A stretch of 52,441 nt of DNA from DATIJC01 sp035479015 (lineage in GTDB: Bacteria > Patescibacteriota > Microgenomatia > UBA1400 > UBA12028). Shown piece by piece: positions 39,087 to 46,991 of the stretch. A program made the translations under genes and the position numbers. Positions within the stretch are counted from its first letter, which is position 1, and the number at the start of each line of letters is the position of its first letter. The notes under the pieces were generated by a model that made no database searches, was not told where the DNA came from, and was given only the letters and a program-made list of their open reading frames with translations. The stretch spans positions 1 to 52,441 of the forward strand of contig DATIJC010000011.1 of the NCBI GenBank assembly GCA_035479015.1. Reading direction: 5' to 3'.

Positions 39087-41639
39087 TTAGAGGCCGATAG
39101 CAAACAACTTTATCCGGTCGACAGTTGCACTAAATTGAGCCCCACGATTGGTTGAGCTTGGCCGGGGTGCCACTTTCGAAATTGGCAAAGAGTCTGGTGT
39201 CTGTATATCTAGATGAAATTCATACGGCCCCACTGAAAGTTGGTTTTGTTCCGCATACACTACGCCTTGGTTTTTCACTACTCCCAATGGTAATGAATAC
39301 TGCAGTGCCACCACACTTTCGGCGTTCGCCGGTACACGAATTAGTACCCCCACCAGAGCTCTATTGCCGATTTGCATCCGTAACATCTCTTTGGGGGTTT
39401 TGAGCACCCCATCTATTTGGACTGAGGTTAAAACTGAATTGGGTTCCAGTAAGAAGGTAAGCAGGGCCGTGTATGTTCCAGATGGCCACACAGCAGAAGT
39501 GGATAGGTTTTTAAAAGTAACTGTACGCCCTACAAGCGCTTGATCCGAAGAGAGCACTATTTTTTGTTCTACTTTCCGCTGGATCGAATTTCCAACCAAG
39601 ACTCCATCAAATGCGTTTTCTGTCTGCCTGGTCGAGAAAACCACACATCCTCCACTGGATCGAAATTGAGCTGGACAGAGTGGCAATTCTACCCCAGGCA
39701 TTTGAATCACTTGAGCCAGATCGTCTGTAACTTCCCTGTTTGATGTAAAGAAATACATGTTTCTCTTTTGGACTTCTAGCGAAAATATTTCAAAGAGGCC
39801 CGAGTTCTTTTCACCCAGCGAAGACAGCAGTGCTGTAACAAATTGCTTCCAAAAGAGATCAGTTGTCCCGCCATCCCTACCCTGCTCTTGCAATATGTGT
39901 AGATCATGCAGTTTTGAATCAACATTTAAAGAGGTAAAAACAGTTGACCCTATGGTTATTGGTCCGGTTTCCTCTAGAACTTGGGAGACAACCTGTGTAT
40001 TTATCCCTACCACTCCATCCAGTGACCGGTGTGTTTGCGCCTCAAGCAGTCTTTGTAGATGAGCACTCATTGACGCCTCAGACACTTCAAAGGAAGTGTT
40101 TTTAGAAACTTTTTGAGCTGTATAAAAGTTGGTCTCTTGGGTGGTTAACTCGAGAATCCCCGAGTTTGAAGCCATTTGGGCCGTCTCCACTTCCGACAAC
40201 TTCCCCTTTTCAAATGAAACAAGTGCTATCGAGCGTACTTTACCCCCAGCAGTCCTGGGTAATTCTGGGTCATTTAAAATGATGGCATACGTAGTCGACT
40301 TGGAAAAGCCAAAAAGCGTGGGAACTTCACGCAGTAGCGTGGTGATCACCGGCATCGTCTGTCCCAGACTCTCAAATTGATTTTGTAGGCCTGTTTTCAC
40401 GCTCTCAACTTGTGGTATAGCCAAGCGCAAACGTCCTACATTTTCACGCGCCGTTACCAATTGGTTATTTATCTTTTCAGTATCCTGCTGTGTAAATGTT
40501 CCATGTCCTAAAAACACAAATCCTAAAAGTTTTTGAATCTGGTTTTCATTCTCTTCCAGAGGTTGTACAAAATCTACATACGATAAGTAGAAACGGGTAG
40601 CATCGTCGCTGCTAAATAGAAATGGAAAACGCAGTAGTAAAAACTGGATCAACTCTGTTTCACGGCGCAGTCGCGTGGGAACAACAGCTCCCTGCCCTGA
40701 TAGCAGAAATGCTGACAATTGCATTGGGATATCGTGTTGGATGTATTGAAAAGCGCCGTAGACAACCAGCACACTAAGAAGAAAAATCACACACAAGCTA
40801 AAAATTATCCCCTGCAACCTTCTAAAAGTGGTCTTTTTCTTTCTTTTACCTTCGATAGCGATAACGGTAGTGCTTTTGGTCCTTTTCTCCTTTTCAACCG
40901 AGTGTAATTGACCGACCACTTCATTTTTTTTCTTTCGTAATGTTTGAAAAAAATGCACGCCTTCTAGTAACTCGATCATCGTACTAAGATCCCTACCTTC
41001 TACTCCATTCTTCTCAGCTTTTCCAAGCGCCACCAACTTATGTGAGAGCGGTGCTCCCAGTATTCCAGACTCTATAGCCCCGGAAAAATCTTGGACACGG
41101 TATGCGAGTGCTCCCGAGTACTCTTGATTTTTCTTCACTTGAAAAAGAATTGAAAGACAATGTCTCGCACAGTCTTCATACCAGAGAGGATTAAAAACTC
41201 CGTCCGTCTCAGTTGCCTTGCCCACTAGCGCGTTGTGAACGATTTTGTCTTGAGTTATCGAGAGTGACGGCAGCGATGGCTCGATAACATTTGCATAACT
41301 TATGACATGATCAAATTGTGCGATATTTGTAATCTCGTCACTGTGACAATCAAGCAGGACCAACACCGTGGTGCATTTTTTCTGCTCTGAATGAATTTTA
41401 TCCAACCAGTTACCCAAGAATCCCTCCATCCGTTTTGAATTATTCTTTGAAAAGACGCAGATAAAAACATCGAGAGGTTGTGCTAACTGAATAAAAGAAG
41501 CAAAACCTGAAGAAATGACTTCCATGTCTAGTGTGGCTAGACCAGACAGAAGTGAACGGAAAAATGGCCTGTCGTCCCCTACTACAAGCACCACAGGTTT
41601 ACCCTCAATGGATGAAAAAAAACTCTTGCCGGAATTCAT
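39087..41639 (-). CDS. DUF4012-type membrane protein with receiver-like N-terminus
   Basis: An 850-residue protein from the ATG at 41639 (an upstream TTG is possible). The first ~130 residues resemble a response-regulator or Rossmann fold (PVVLVVGDDRPFFRSLLSGL, then a DVFICVFSK strand). A transmembrane helix lies at about 278-298. The extracellular half shows the DUF4012 pattern: YAIILNDPELPRTAGGKVRSIALVSFEKGK and VVGINTQVVSQVLEETGPI. The family is common in CPR and Actinobacteria and is often linked to surface polysaccharides, but its activity is unknown. Confidence 0.8.
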   Translation of the reverse strand: MNSGKSFFSSIEGKPVVLVVGDDRPFFRSLLSGLATLDMEVISSGFASFIQLAQPLDVFICVFSKNNSKRMEGFLGNWLDKIHSEQKKCTTVLVLLDCHSDEITNIAQFDHVISYANVIEPSLPSLSITQDKIVHNALVGKATETDGVFNPLWYEDCARHCLSILFQVKKNQEYSGALAYRVQDFSGAIESGILGAPLSHKLVALGKAEKNGVEGRDLSTMIELLEGVHFFQTLRKKKNEVVGQLHSVEKEKRTKSTTVIAIEGKRKKKTTFRRLQGIIFSLCVIFLLSVLVVYGAFQYIQHDIPMQLSAFLLSGQGAVVPTRLRRETELIQFLLLRFPFLFSSDDATRFYLSYVDFVQPLEENENQIQKLLGFVFLGHGTFTQQDTEKINNQLVTARENVGRLRLAIPQVESVKTGLQNQFESLGQTMPVITTLLREVPTLFGFSKSTTYAIILNDPELPRTAGGKVRSIALVSFEKGKLSEVETAQMASNSGILELTTQETNFYTAQKVSKNTSFEVSEASMSAHLQRLLEAQTHRSLDGVVGINTQVVSQVLEETGPITIGSTVFTSLNVDSKLHDLHILQEQGRDGGTTDLFWKQFVTALLSSLGEKNSGLFEIFSLEVQKRNMYFFTSNREVTDDLAQVIQMPGVELPLCPAQFRSSGGCVVFSTRQTENAFDGVLVGNSIQRKVEQKIVLSSDQALVGRTVTFKNLSTSAVWPSGTYTALLTFLLEPNSVLTSVQIDGVLKTPKEMLRMQIGNRALVGVLIRVPANAESVVALQYSLPLGVVKNQGVVYAEQNQLSVGPYEFHLDIQTPDSLPISKVAPRPSSTNRGAQFSATVDRIKLFAIGL

Positions 41640-41702
41640 GTACTCTAAGCGTACAAACAACGAGTTATAAACACAAGACAGATGAAAAATCTGACAGACC
41701 TA

Positions 41703-41734
41703 TAAAACAAAAAACAATGTATCCTTTTGATACA
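41703..41734 (-). terminator. Intrinsic terminator after rnhA
   Basis: TGTATC and GATACA form a 6-bp stem with a 5-nt loop; read on the minus strand it is followed by a T-rich tail (TTGTTTTTTG). It lies right after the rnhA stop codon. Confidence 0.55.
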
Positions 41735-42151
41735 CTATTTTTGAGAATCCAGGCAGACATTCACAAGCTGATCAGCGCGGAAATTTTTTCCGCGAGGGAT
41801 ATAATAAAATGATATAGGATATTTTAGAGATCGTTTTATGCGCTCTATTTTTGCCTTCTTTTGCATGAGATTTTCGTTCCTCACTTTATAGTGACCATTC
41901 AGCTGTTCCACCATTAGTTGTGAATCAGCAAAAAATTGAACACTCTCGATGAGAGAGGGAAGAGGGCAGTCTTTTAGCCACTCCATCGCCATCTCTACCG
42001 CTGTATATTCAGCATCATTGTTTGTGGTAATTCCGAGGTATCGACTAGTTTCAAAAACTATTTCTTCGCCATCTTTAACCACCACTCCGGAAGCTGCTGG
42101 ACCTGGGTTACCCCGAGATCCTCCATCAGTGAAAATTGATAATTTTGACAT
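41735..42151 (-). CDS. rnhA: Ribonuclease HI-like protein
   Basis: A 138-residue RNase H-fold protein. Catalytic residues are visible: IFTDGGSRGNPGPA (first aspartate), TTNNDAEYTAVEMA (glutamate), QFFADSQLMVEQL (second aspartate) and NFRADQLVN (last aspartate). It cleaves RNA in RNA-DNA hybrids. It is close to the single-domain, basic-protrusion-less group related to YpdQ and archaeal RNase HI. A 91-bp repeat element starts 5 bp upstream of its ATG. Confidence 0.92.
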   Translation of the reverse strand: MSKLSIFTDGGSRGNPGPAASGVVVKDGEEIVFETSRYLGITTNNDAEYTAVEMAMEWLKDCPLPSLIESVQFFADSQLMVEQLNGHYKVRNENLMQKKAKIERIKRSLKYPISFYYIPRGKNFRADQLVNVCLDSQK

Positions 42152-42156
42152 GTATG

Positions 42157-42247
42157 TGTCATTCCTGCGAAGGCAGGAATCCAGTCAATAAATAAATTCC
42201 TTATTGTGTTACTTGTTGTCTGGATACTTGCCTTCGCAAGTATGACA
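42157..42247. repeat. MITE-like element, copy 2 (91 bp)
   Basis: The same design as copy 1: TGTCATTCCTGCG hairpin at the left, CTTGCCTTCGCAAG hairpin at the right, with inverted outer ends TGTCAT/ATGACA. It lies between jag and rnhA. Confidence 0.88.
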
Positions 42248-42257
42248 GATAAAAACT

Positions 42258-42698
42258 TTAATTCTGCTTTATCATCACTTTCAATACGCGGTAGTCGCCT
42301 TCACCCTCAGACTCAGTCATAACTGACTCGTGCTGCGAAAGTGCCATATGTACCAGACGACGCTCAGATGGACTCAGACGAAGCGTATATGTCTCACCAC
42401 TGTCCATAACCTTTTGCGCCACATTCTGTGCCAAGTCTTTTAAGTACTCCTCCCGACGCTGCCGGAAATCATTCACATTCACCACAATTAGTAGGGAAGT
42501 GTTGGCTTGGAAAATAACCCGCACGATATGTTGGATGGCCTCGAGTGTCTCTGCGCGCCTACCAATCACTATTCCCGACTCTTCTTCTGAAACGATGATT
42601 GAGATACGGAACTCTTCTGCGAGTTCCTCGACGGTTACCGTTGCACTCTCGATCTCCATGTGGGAGAGAAGTTGTTGAACAAATTCATCAATTTTCAT
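42258..42698 (-). CDS. jag: Jag-type RNA-binding protein (KH and R3H domains)
   Basis: A 146-residue protein. The KH domain includes IVVSEEESGIVIGRRAETLEAIQHI (GxxG-type loop IGRR); the R3H domain ends with RLSPSERRLVHMALSQHESVMTESEG. The usual N-terminal Jag_N domain is absent. It binds RNA and, next to yidC, fits the conserved yidC-jag pair. It overlaps yidC by 4 bp. Confidence 0.94.
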   Translation of the reverse strand: MKIDEFVQQLLSHMEIESATVTVEELAEEFRISIIVSEEESGIVIGRRAETLEAIQHIVRVIFQANTSLLIVVNVNDFRQRREEYLKDLAQNVAQKVMDSGETYTLRLSPSERRLVHMALSQHESVMTESEGEGDYRVLKVMIKQN

Positions 42699-43468
42699 AC
42701 AGCCTTTCTTGTACGTAAAACAAAGTTTTTGGCCCAGATGGCCGAATCAATTAGTCCGCCTGGACCAGTGATTACCCATTGTTGAACCACACTAAAAACT
42801 GTCGTAACTACCCAGTAGAGCCCGAGTCCGGAAGGGAAGCGGTACGCAAACCAGCCGGTGATAAACGGCATCATAAATACCATTTGCCGTTGCATGCTCT
42901 CGGCCATATCTTGAGACTGTGTCTCCTTTTTATTTAAGTCTTTTGTCTTTTTATCTTTTGCATTATCCGGAACCAGATCGTGCTTCTCTTTCCCAGGAAG
43001 CAGCATGAGTGAGAGAACCAGTTGGGAGACGCCTGCCAAAATGGGTATCACTAGTGTGTTATCTGGTTTTGAGAGGTTTAACCACAGAAACTGTACTGAG
43101 TTCTGTGCAATCTCTCCAGTAACGAAAGTCGAGAGAACTCGATACAGCGCTAGGAAAATAATCAACTGTGCCACCATCGGCAAGCATCCTGAGAGAGGAT
43201 TAATGTTATTAGCTTTCAATAGTTCTTGTTGCGCTTTTTGCAGCTCACCAGCCACTTTGTGTTTTTTCTTGAGTTTATTCATCTCCGGCTGCAGGGATTG
43301 TAGTTTCTTTTGCGATTTAATACTTGAGACAGTTATGGGCAGAAGGAGGAAGCGGATGAGTAGAGTCAAACTAATGATCGCTAACCCAAGGTTTCCAGTC
43401 CAGGTGAGCAGTAACTGCAAGAGAAAATGGAACGGGCTAAGCAGCAAAAGTTGAAAGATGTTTCCCAT
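42695..43468 (-). CDS. yidC: Membrane protein insertase YidC/Oxa1
   Basis: A 257-residue short, Gram-positive-type YidC. A five-helix core includes GNLGLAIISLTLLIRFLLLPITVSSIKSQKKLQSLQPEM, NPLSGCLPMVAQLIIFLALYRVL, and the last helices with GLGLYWVVTTVFSVVQQWV. It inserts and folds membrane proteins. A charged cytoplasmic insertion (about residues 165-190) precedes the fourth helix. It lies 3 bp after yidD and overlaps jag. Confidence 0.95.
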   Translation of the reverse strand: MGNIFQLLLLSPFHFLLQLLLTWTGNLGLAIISLTLLIRFLLLPITVSSIKSQKKLQSLQPEMNKLKKKHKVAGELQKAQQELLKANNINPLSGCLPMVAQLIIFLALYRVLSTFVTGEIAQNSVQFLWLNLSKPDNTLVIPILAGVSQLVLSLMLLPGKEKHDLVPDNAKDKKTKDLNKKETQSQDMAESMQRQMVFMMPFITGWFAYRFPSGLGLYWVVTTVFSVVQQWVITGPGGLIDSAIWAKNFVLRTRKAV

Positions 43469-43471
43469 AAT

Positions 43472-43708
43472 TTATATTCCTCTACACGAGAGAATTCGTT
43501 TTATCCCGAGTAAGCTACCGCGTATTGTACCATTCTTCTCGATCGCTGTCCGGGTATATTGACTACATGTTGGCTGGTGTCTGCACCCACTCTGCCAACC
43601 AAACACAGAAATAAGTAACATCTGTAGTGCTGGCTTACAGAGGGAGTAAGCGTACAAGAGCAGAAGTGAGCTCTTCTGTGGTAGCGAGTTTGCTTTGTTT
43701 TTTAGCAT
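43472..43708 (-). CDS. yidD: Membrane protein insertion efficiency factor YidD
   Basis: A 78-residue protein with the YidD core SGCRHQPTCSQYTRTAI, then GSLLGIKRILSCRG; the second cysteine set is intact. Proteins of this family help YidC. The start is uncertain; the ATG at 43708 lies inside rnpA, as is common, but an internal start may be used. The frame reads up to the end of rnpA on the same strand. Confidence 0.85.
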   Translation of the reverse strand: MLKNKANSLPQKSSLLLLYAYSLCKPALQMLLISVFGWQSGCRHQPTCSQYTRTAIEKNGTIRGSLLGIKRILSCRGI

Positions 43709-43952
43709 AGAGCACGATAGTAAAGTCATCCCTCGTTAAAAATACTTTTACAAGAATGTTTCTGAGCTTGCGTTTAAGAGCATTGCGGTCAGTAGCTTTG
43801 GGAAACAGGTTTTTCCCCACCACCACTGCTCCATGTGGACCAGTATCGCTTTTTTCAATCACTGCTACAAAATGGGGTGAAAACTTTCGCTGCCAACCCA
43901 CTCCACTAGTATTGGTGGTGCGCAGGGGGAGTCGATAGTTTTTTGGTAACAT
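43635..43952 (-). CDS. rnpA: Ribonuclease P protein component
   Basis: A 105-residue basic protein that helps the RNase P RNA remove tRNA leaders. It has the family segments FSPHFVAVIEKS, then AVVVGKNLFPKATDRNALKRKLRNIL (the KxxxRNxxKRxxR signature, split here by its ends). The gene lies 5 bp after rpmH and overlaps yidD. Confidence 0.92.
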   Translation of the reverse strand: MLPKNYRLPLRTTNTSGVGWQRKFSPHFVAVIEKSDTGPHGAVVVGKNLFPKATDRNALKRKLRNILVKVFLTRDDFTIVLYAKKQSKLATTEELTSALVRLLPL

Positions 43953-43957
43953 TTAAA

Positions 43958-44101
43958 TTAAACGGTTAGCTTTTTACGGCCCTTTGCTCGGCGCAGAGAA
44001 AGTACTTTGCGACCCGTAGCTGTTTCCATGCGGGCACGGAAACCATGTGTGCGGACGCGTTTTTTAGAACTTGGTTGCCATGTGCGTTTTGTCTTTGCCA
44101 T
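43958..44101 (-). CDS. rpmH: 50S ribosomal protein bL34
   Basis: A 47-residue, very basic protein: MAKTKRTWQPSSKKRVRTHG, then FRARMETATGRKVLSLRRAKGRKKL. The ATG at 44101 is set by homology; longer frames are non-coding. TATAAT lies 9 nt upstream (44111-44116). It heads the rpmH-rnpA-yidD-yidC-jag run. Confidence 0.96.
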   Translation of the reverse strand: MAKTKRTWQPSSKKRVRTHGFRARMETATGRKVLSLRRAKGRKKLTV

Positions 44102-44226
44102 AGAAACGAAATTATACCACAGAGTTTTCTCCATCTTTTCCCCACCTTTTCCACAAGGATACATCGAGAAGGTTTGTCTACTTGTCAATTGTGGAAAACT
44201 ATGTTTAAAAGTAGTGAGAGATTTAT
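44102..44226. other. rpmH-dnaA intergenic region with DnaA-box-like sites
   Basis: It holds two sites matching the relaxed DnaA-box consensus TTWTNCACA: TTTTCCACA on the plus strand (44147-44155) and the same on the minus strand (44190-44198). The rpmH -10 box TATAAT (minus, 44111-44116) is included. Candidate left part of the origin and dnaA autoregulation site. Confidence 0.6.
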
Positions 44227-45618
44227 ATGAACCCTGAGTGTGAAAAAATTTGGGCATCTACCCTGGCCGACCTACAAGTAAGTATGTCTCCCCAGCATTT
44301 CCATATGTGGATCGAAAAAACCGCTTTGGTGGAACTGCGGCCCGTGGGTGACACCCACGCTATAGCAATTATTGCCTCGCCCTCTGCCATGCATACACAA
44401 ATGGTGGAAAGCCGCTTCTATGCCACTATTAAAGAATCACTCGACAGGATTACACAAAAAGGGGTAGATCTCCAATTTAAGGTGCAATCTTTATCCACTC
44501 ACGAACCTGAGCTAAAATCAGTAAATCAGTCTGCTCCAAGTCTGTTTACCAGTGTCCCTACGGTCAGTGCTTTCAAAATTGCGCTACAAAAGGCAAAACT
44601 GCGTCCGGACTTTACCTTTGAGAACTTTGCCGTCTCGACTACAAATGAGATGGCCTACGCTGCAGCTCAGGCAGTTTCAAAGACTCCTGGAACTGCATAT
44701 AACCCACTTTTCCTCTATGGCGGCGTCGGAGTAGGGAAGACCCACCTCATGCAAGCGGTCGGGCAGAACGTCTTAAAAAATAATCCAGAGGTTACGCTTT
44801 TATACTGCGCGGGTGAAGAGTTTACTAATGAAATTGTAGCTGCCATCCAAACTAAGAAAACCATCCAGTTTAAGGAGCGCTACCGCAAAGTAAACATTCT
44901 CCTCATCGACGATATCCAGTTTATTGCAGGGAAAGAGGCGGTCCAGCAGGAGTTCTTTCATACATTTAATGCCGTCACTCAGGCGGGCGGACAGGTAATT
45001 ATCACTTCAGATAGACCGCCACACGAGATCACACTTCTTGAGGATAGGTTGCGCTCGCGCTTTGAAGCTGGACTTATCATTGATATCCAACAGCCCACCT
45101 TTGAACTGAGAACTGCGATTGTTTTGATCAAGTCAGAGGCCAGAGGGCTCGAGATGCCAATGGATTGTGCACAACAGATCGCCTCCATCGTAGACAACGC
45201 CCGGCGCATTGAGGGGGTTCTCTCACAAATCCACAGCCAACACACCCTCATGCAAAAATCTATTACCCTCGAGTTGGTAAACCAAATTCTCTCCAAGGAG
45301 GAATCTCCTAACATCACCAAGTTAAATATTAAACCGAAAGAGGTTATCCGCACCGTTGCTAATCATTTCAAGGTAAGTACTGCACAACTTATCGGGGATA
45401 AGCGCACTCGACCCCTGGTAGATTACCGTCACGTCACCATGTTTCTCCTCTATAAAGATTTGGGTATACCTCTAGTACAGATAGGGGTAGAGTTCTCCGG
45501 GCGTGACCACACAAGCGTCATGCACGCCGTCGAGAAGATCGAGAAACTCTCTCAAGAGTCCTCCGAGATGCAGACGTCTTTATCGGCAATCAGAGCAAGT
45601 CTCTCGGGAAATCACTAA
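44227..45618 (+). CDS. dnaA: Chromosomal replication initiator DnaA
   Basis: A 463-residue initiator ATPase. Domain I begins with PECEKIWASTLADLQVSMSPQHFHMWI. Domain III carries FLYGGVGVGKTHLMQA (Walker A), NILLIDDIQFIAGK (Walker B) and LEDRLRSRFEAGL (sensor/arginine region). Domain IV ends with FSGRDHTSVMHAVEKIE, which reads DnaA boxes. Standard length. It lies divergent to rpmH and upstream of dnaN, the usual origin order. Confidence 0.97.
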   Translation: MNPECEKIWASTLADLQVSMSPQHFHMWIEKTALVELRPVGDTHAIAIIASPSAMHTQMVESRFYATIKESLDRITQKGVDLQFKVQSLSTHEPELKSVNQSAPSLFTSVPTVSAFKIALQKAKLRPDFTFENFAVSTTNEMAYAAAQAVSKTPGTAYNPLFLYGGVGVGKTHLMQAVGQNVLKNNPEVTLLYCAGEEFTNEIVAAIQTKKTIQFKERYRKVNILLIDDIQFIAGKEAVQQEFFHTFNAVTQAGGQVIITSDRPPHEITLLEDRLRSRFEAGLIIDIQQPTFELRTAIVLIKSEARGLEMPMDCAQQIASIVDNARRIEGVLSQIHSQHTLMQKSITLELVNQILSKEESPNITKLNIKPKEVIRTVANHFKVSTAQLIGDKRTRPLVDYRHVTMFLLYKDLGIPLVQIGVEFSGRDHTSVMHAVEKIEKLSQESSEMQTSLSAIRASLSGNH

Positions 45619-45875
45619 ACTTTTACACACTTTGTGGAAAAGTCGGTGGATAAGTGGGGAAAAGGTGTGGAGAAATTTTATAAATTGTCTAAAACTTTTG
45701 TTTTCCACTTAGTTTTACCTTGTTTTGCCCATTCTTATATACATAAACTGATACATATATTAGGCGAAAAACACTTGAGTCTGCGAACACTTTCCCACTA
45801 ATCCACCCTACTACAACTACTACTGCTATTTTCTATTAACAGTTAAAACACAATTGTGATAGTCTACTGGCAGTT
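45619..45875. other. oriC: Candidate replication origin (dnaA-dnaN intergenic)
   Basis: A 257-bp AT-rich region. The left 90 bp hold several DnaA-box-like sequences: TTTTCCACA on the minus strand (45633-45641), TTATCCACC on the minus strand (45645-45653), TTCTCCACA on the minus strand (45666-45674) and TTTTCCACT on the plus strand (45701-45709). An AT-rich stretch follows (about 45710-45770) that could unwind. Confidence 0.7.
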
Positions 45876-46991
45876 ATGAAAATCACCGTTCTGACAGAAA
45901 ACTTACTTCCAATAATCCAGGAAGCACAGCGATTTATTTCAACAAGACCTCAGTTGCCAATCTTCTCAGGGATTTCTTTACAAACCACCAGTGAGGGGCT
46001 GTATATACGTACTACAGACATGAAAACTGGTTATCAATCAAGAGTAGGGGGAAAGGTAGAGAGAAAGGGGGAGACTGTAGTAGTAGGTAAGCCGTTTGTA
46101 GATTTTCTCTCCACACTGACTGTCGGTCCAGCCGAGATAACTCTATTAGACACACAAATGTTGGAAGTAAAACAGAAACGCAGCACTGCGAAGTTTCAAA
46201 CATTTCCTTTTGATGACTTTCCACCGTTTGCAAACATTCCGGAAAAACAAACAGAGATAGAGAAAGAAACATTTTTACAACTCGTTCAAAAAACTTCATA
46301 CGCCGCAGGTATTGATGAAGCCCGACCAGTATTGACAGCATTGCATCTTGAATTTAGCGAAGGCTCGATAATCGGAGTTTGTACCGACGGATATAGACTA
46401 GCTATCCAAGAGCGGCAGGTAAAGAATCAGGAAGGAAAACTAGAGAAAATATTAGTACAAGCAAAAACACTCACAGAGTTTGCACGCGGTCTATCACGCT
46501 CAAAGGAGAAAAAAGTTCTTTTAGGAACATCAAGCGAGCTTCAGGAGGCCTTCTTTAGCGTGGGGGAGACTACATTATTCTTGCGGCTCATTGAAGGGAA
46601 GTTCCCGGACTACAACGCAATAATTCCAGAAAACTTTGCGTTTAAGATCCAATTACAATGTGGCGAACTACTCTCTGCAATTAAGACAGCCACGATCTTC
46701 GCCCGGGAATCATCATCAATTGTGACGCTACGGTTTGTAAAAGGAGAGTGCTTTGTGGAAGCTGCAAGCTCAGGATTGGGAGAGAACAGCACAAGCTTGG
46801 AGTGTGATTATGAAGGCAGTGAAGAGATGAAAATTTCATTCAACTCAAGATTTTTATCCGACGCACTCTCGCATATTGATGGTGAGGTAGCACTTTTATC
46901 AGTAAACGATTCACTCAAACCAATGATTATTCGCGAAGCCGGAAAAGAAGATCTCCACAGTCTCCATGTAGTGATGCCGTTTAAGAAATAG
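45876..46991 (+). CDS. dnaN: DNA polymerase III beta subunit (sliding clamp)
   Basis: A 371-residue clamp with the three repeated domains of the family. Recognised segments: RPQLPIFSGISLQT in domain 1, ARPVLTALHLEF in domain 2, and the C-terminal VMPFKK-type end (MxMPxR/K in the family). It tethers the replicase to DNA. The end overlaps the convergent VirB4-like gene by 11 bp. Confidence 0.96.
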   Translation: MKITVLTENLLPIIQEAQRFISTRPQLPIFSGISLQTTSEGLYIRTTDMKTGYQSRVGGKVERKGETVVVGKPFVDFLSTLTVGPAEITLLDTQMLEVKQKRSTAKFQTFPFDDFPPFANIPEKQTEIEKETFLQLVQKTSYAAGIDEARPVLTALHLEFSEGSIIGVCTDGYRLAIQERQVKNQEGKLEKILVQAKTLTEFARGLSRSKEKKVLLGTSSELQEAFFSVGETTLFLRLIEGKFPDYNAIIPENFAFKIQLQCGELLSAIKTATIFARESSSIVTLRFVKGECFVEAASSGLGENSTSLECDYEGSEEMKISFNSRFLSDALSHIDGEVALLSVNDSLKPMIIREAGKEDLHSLHVVMPFKK

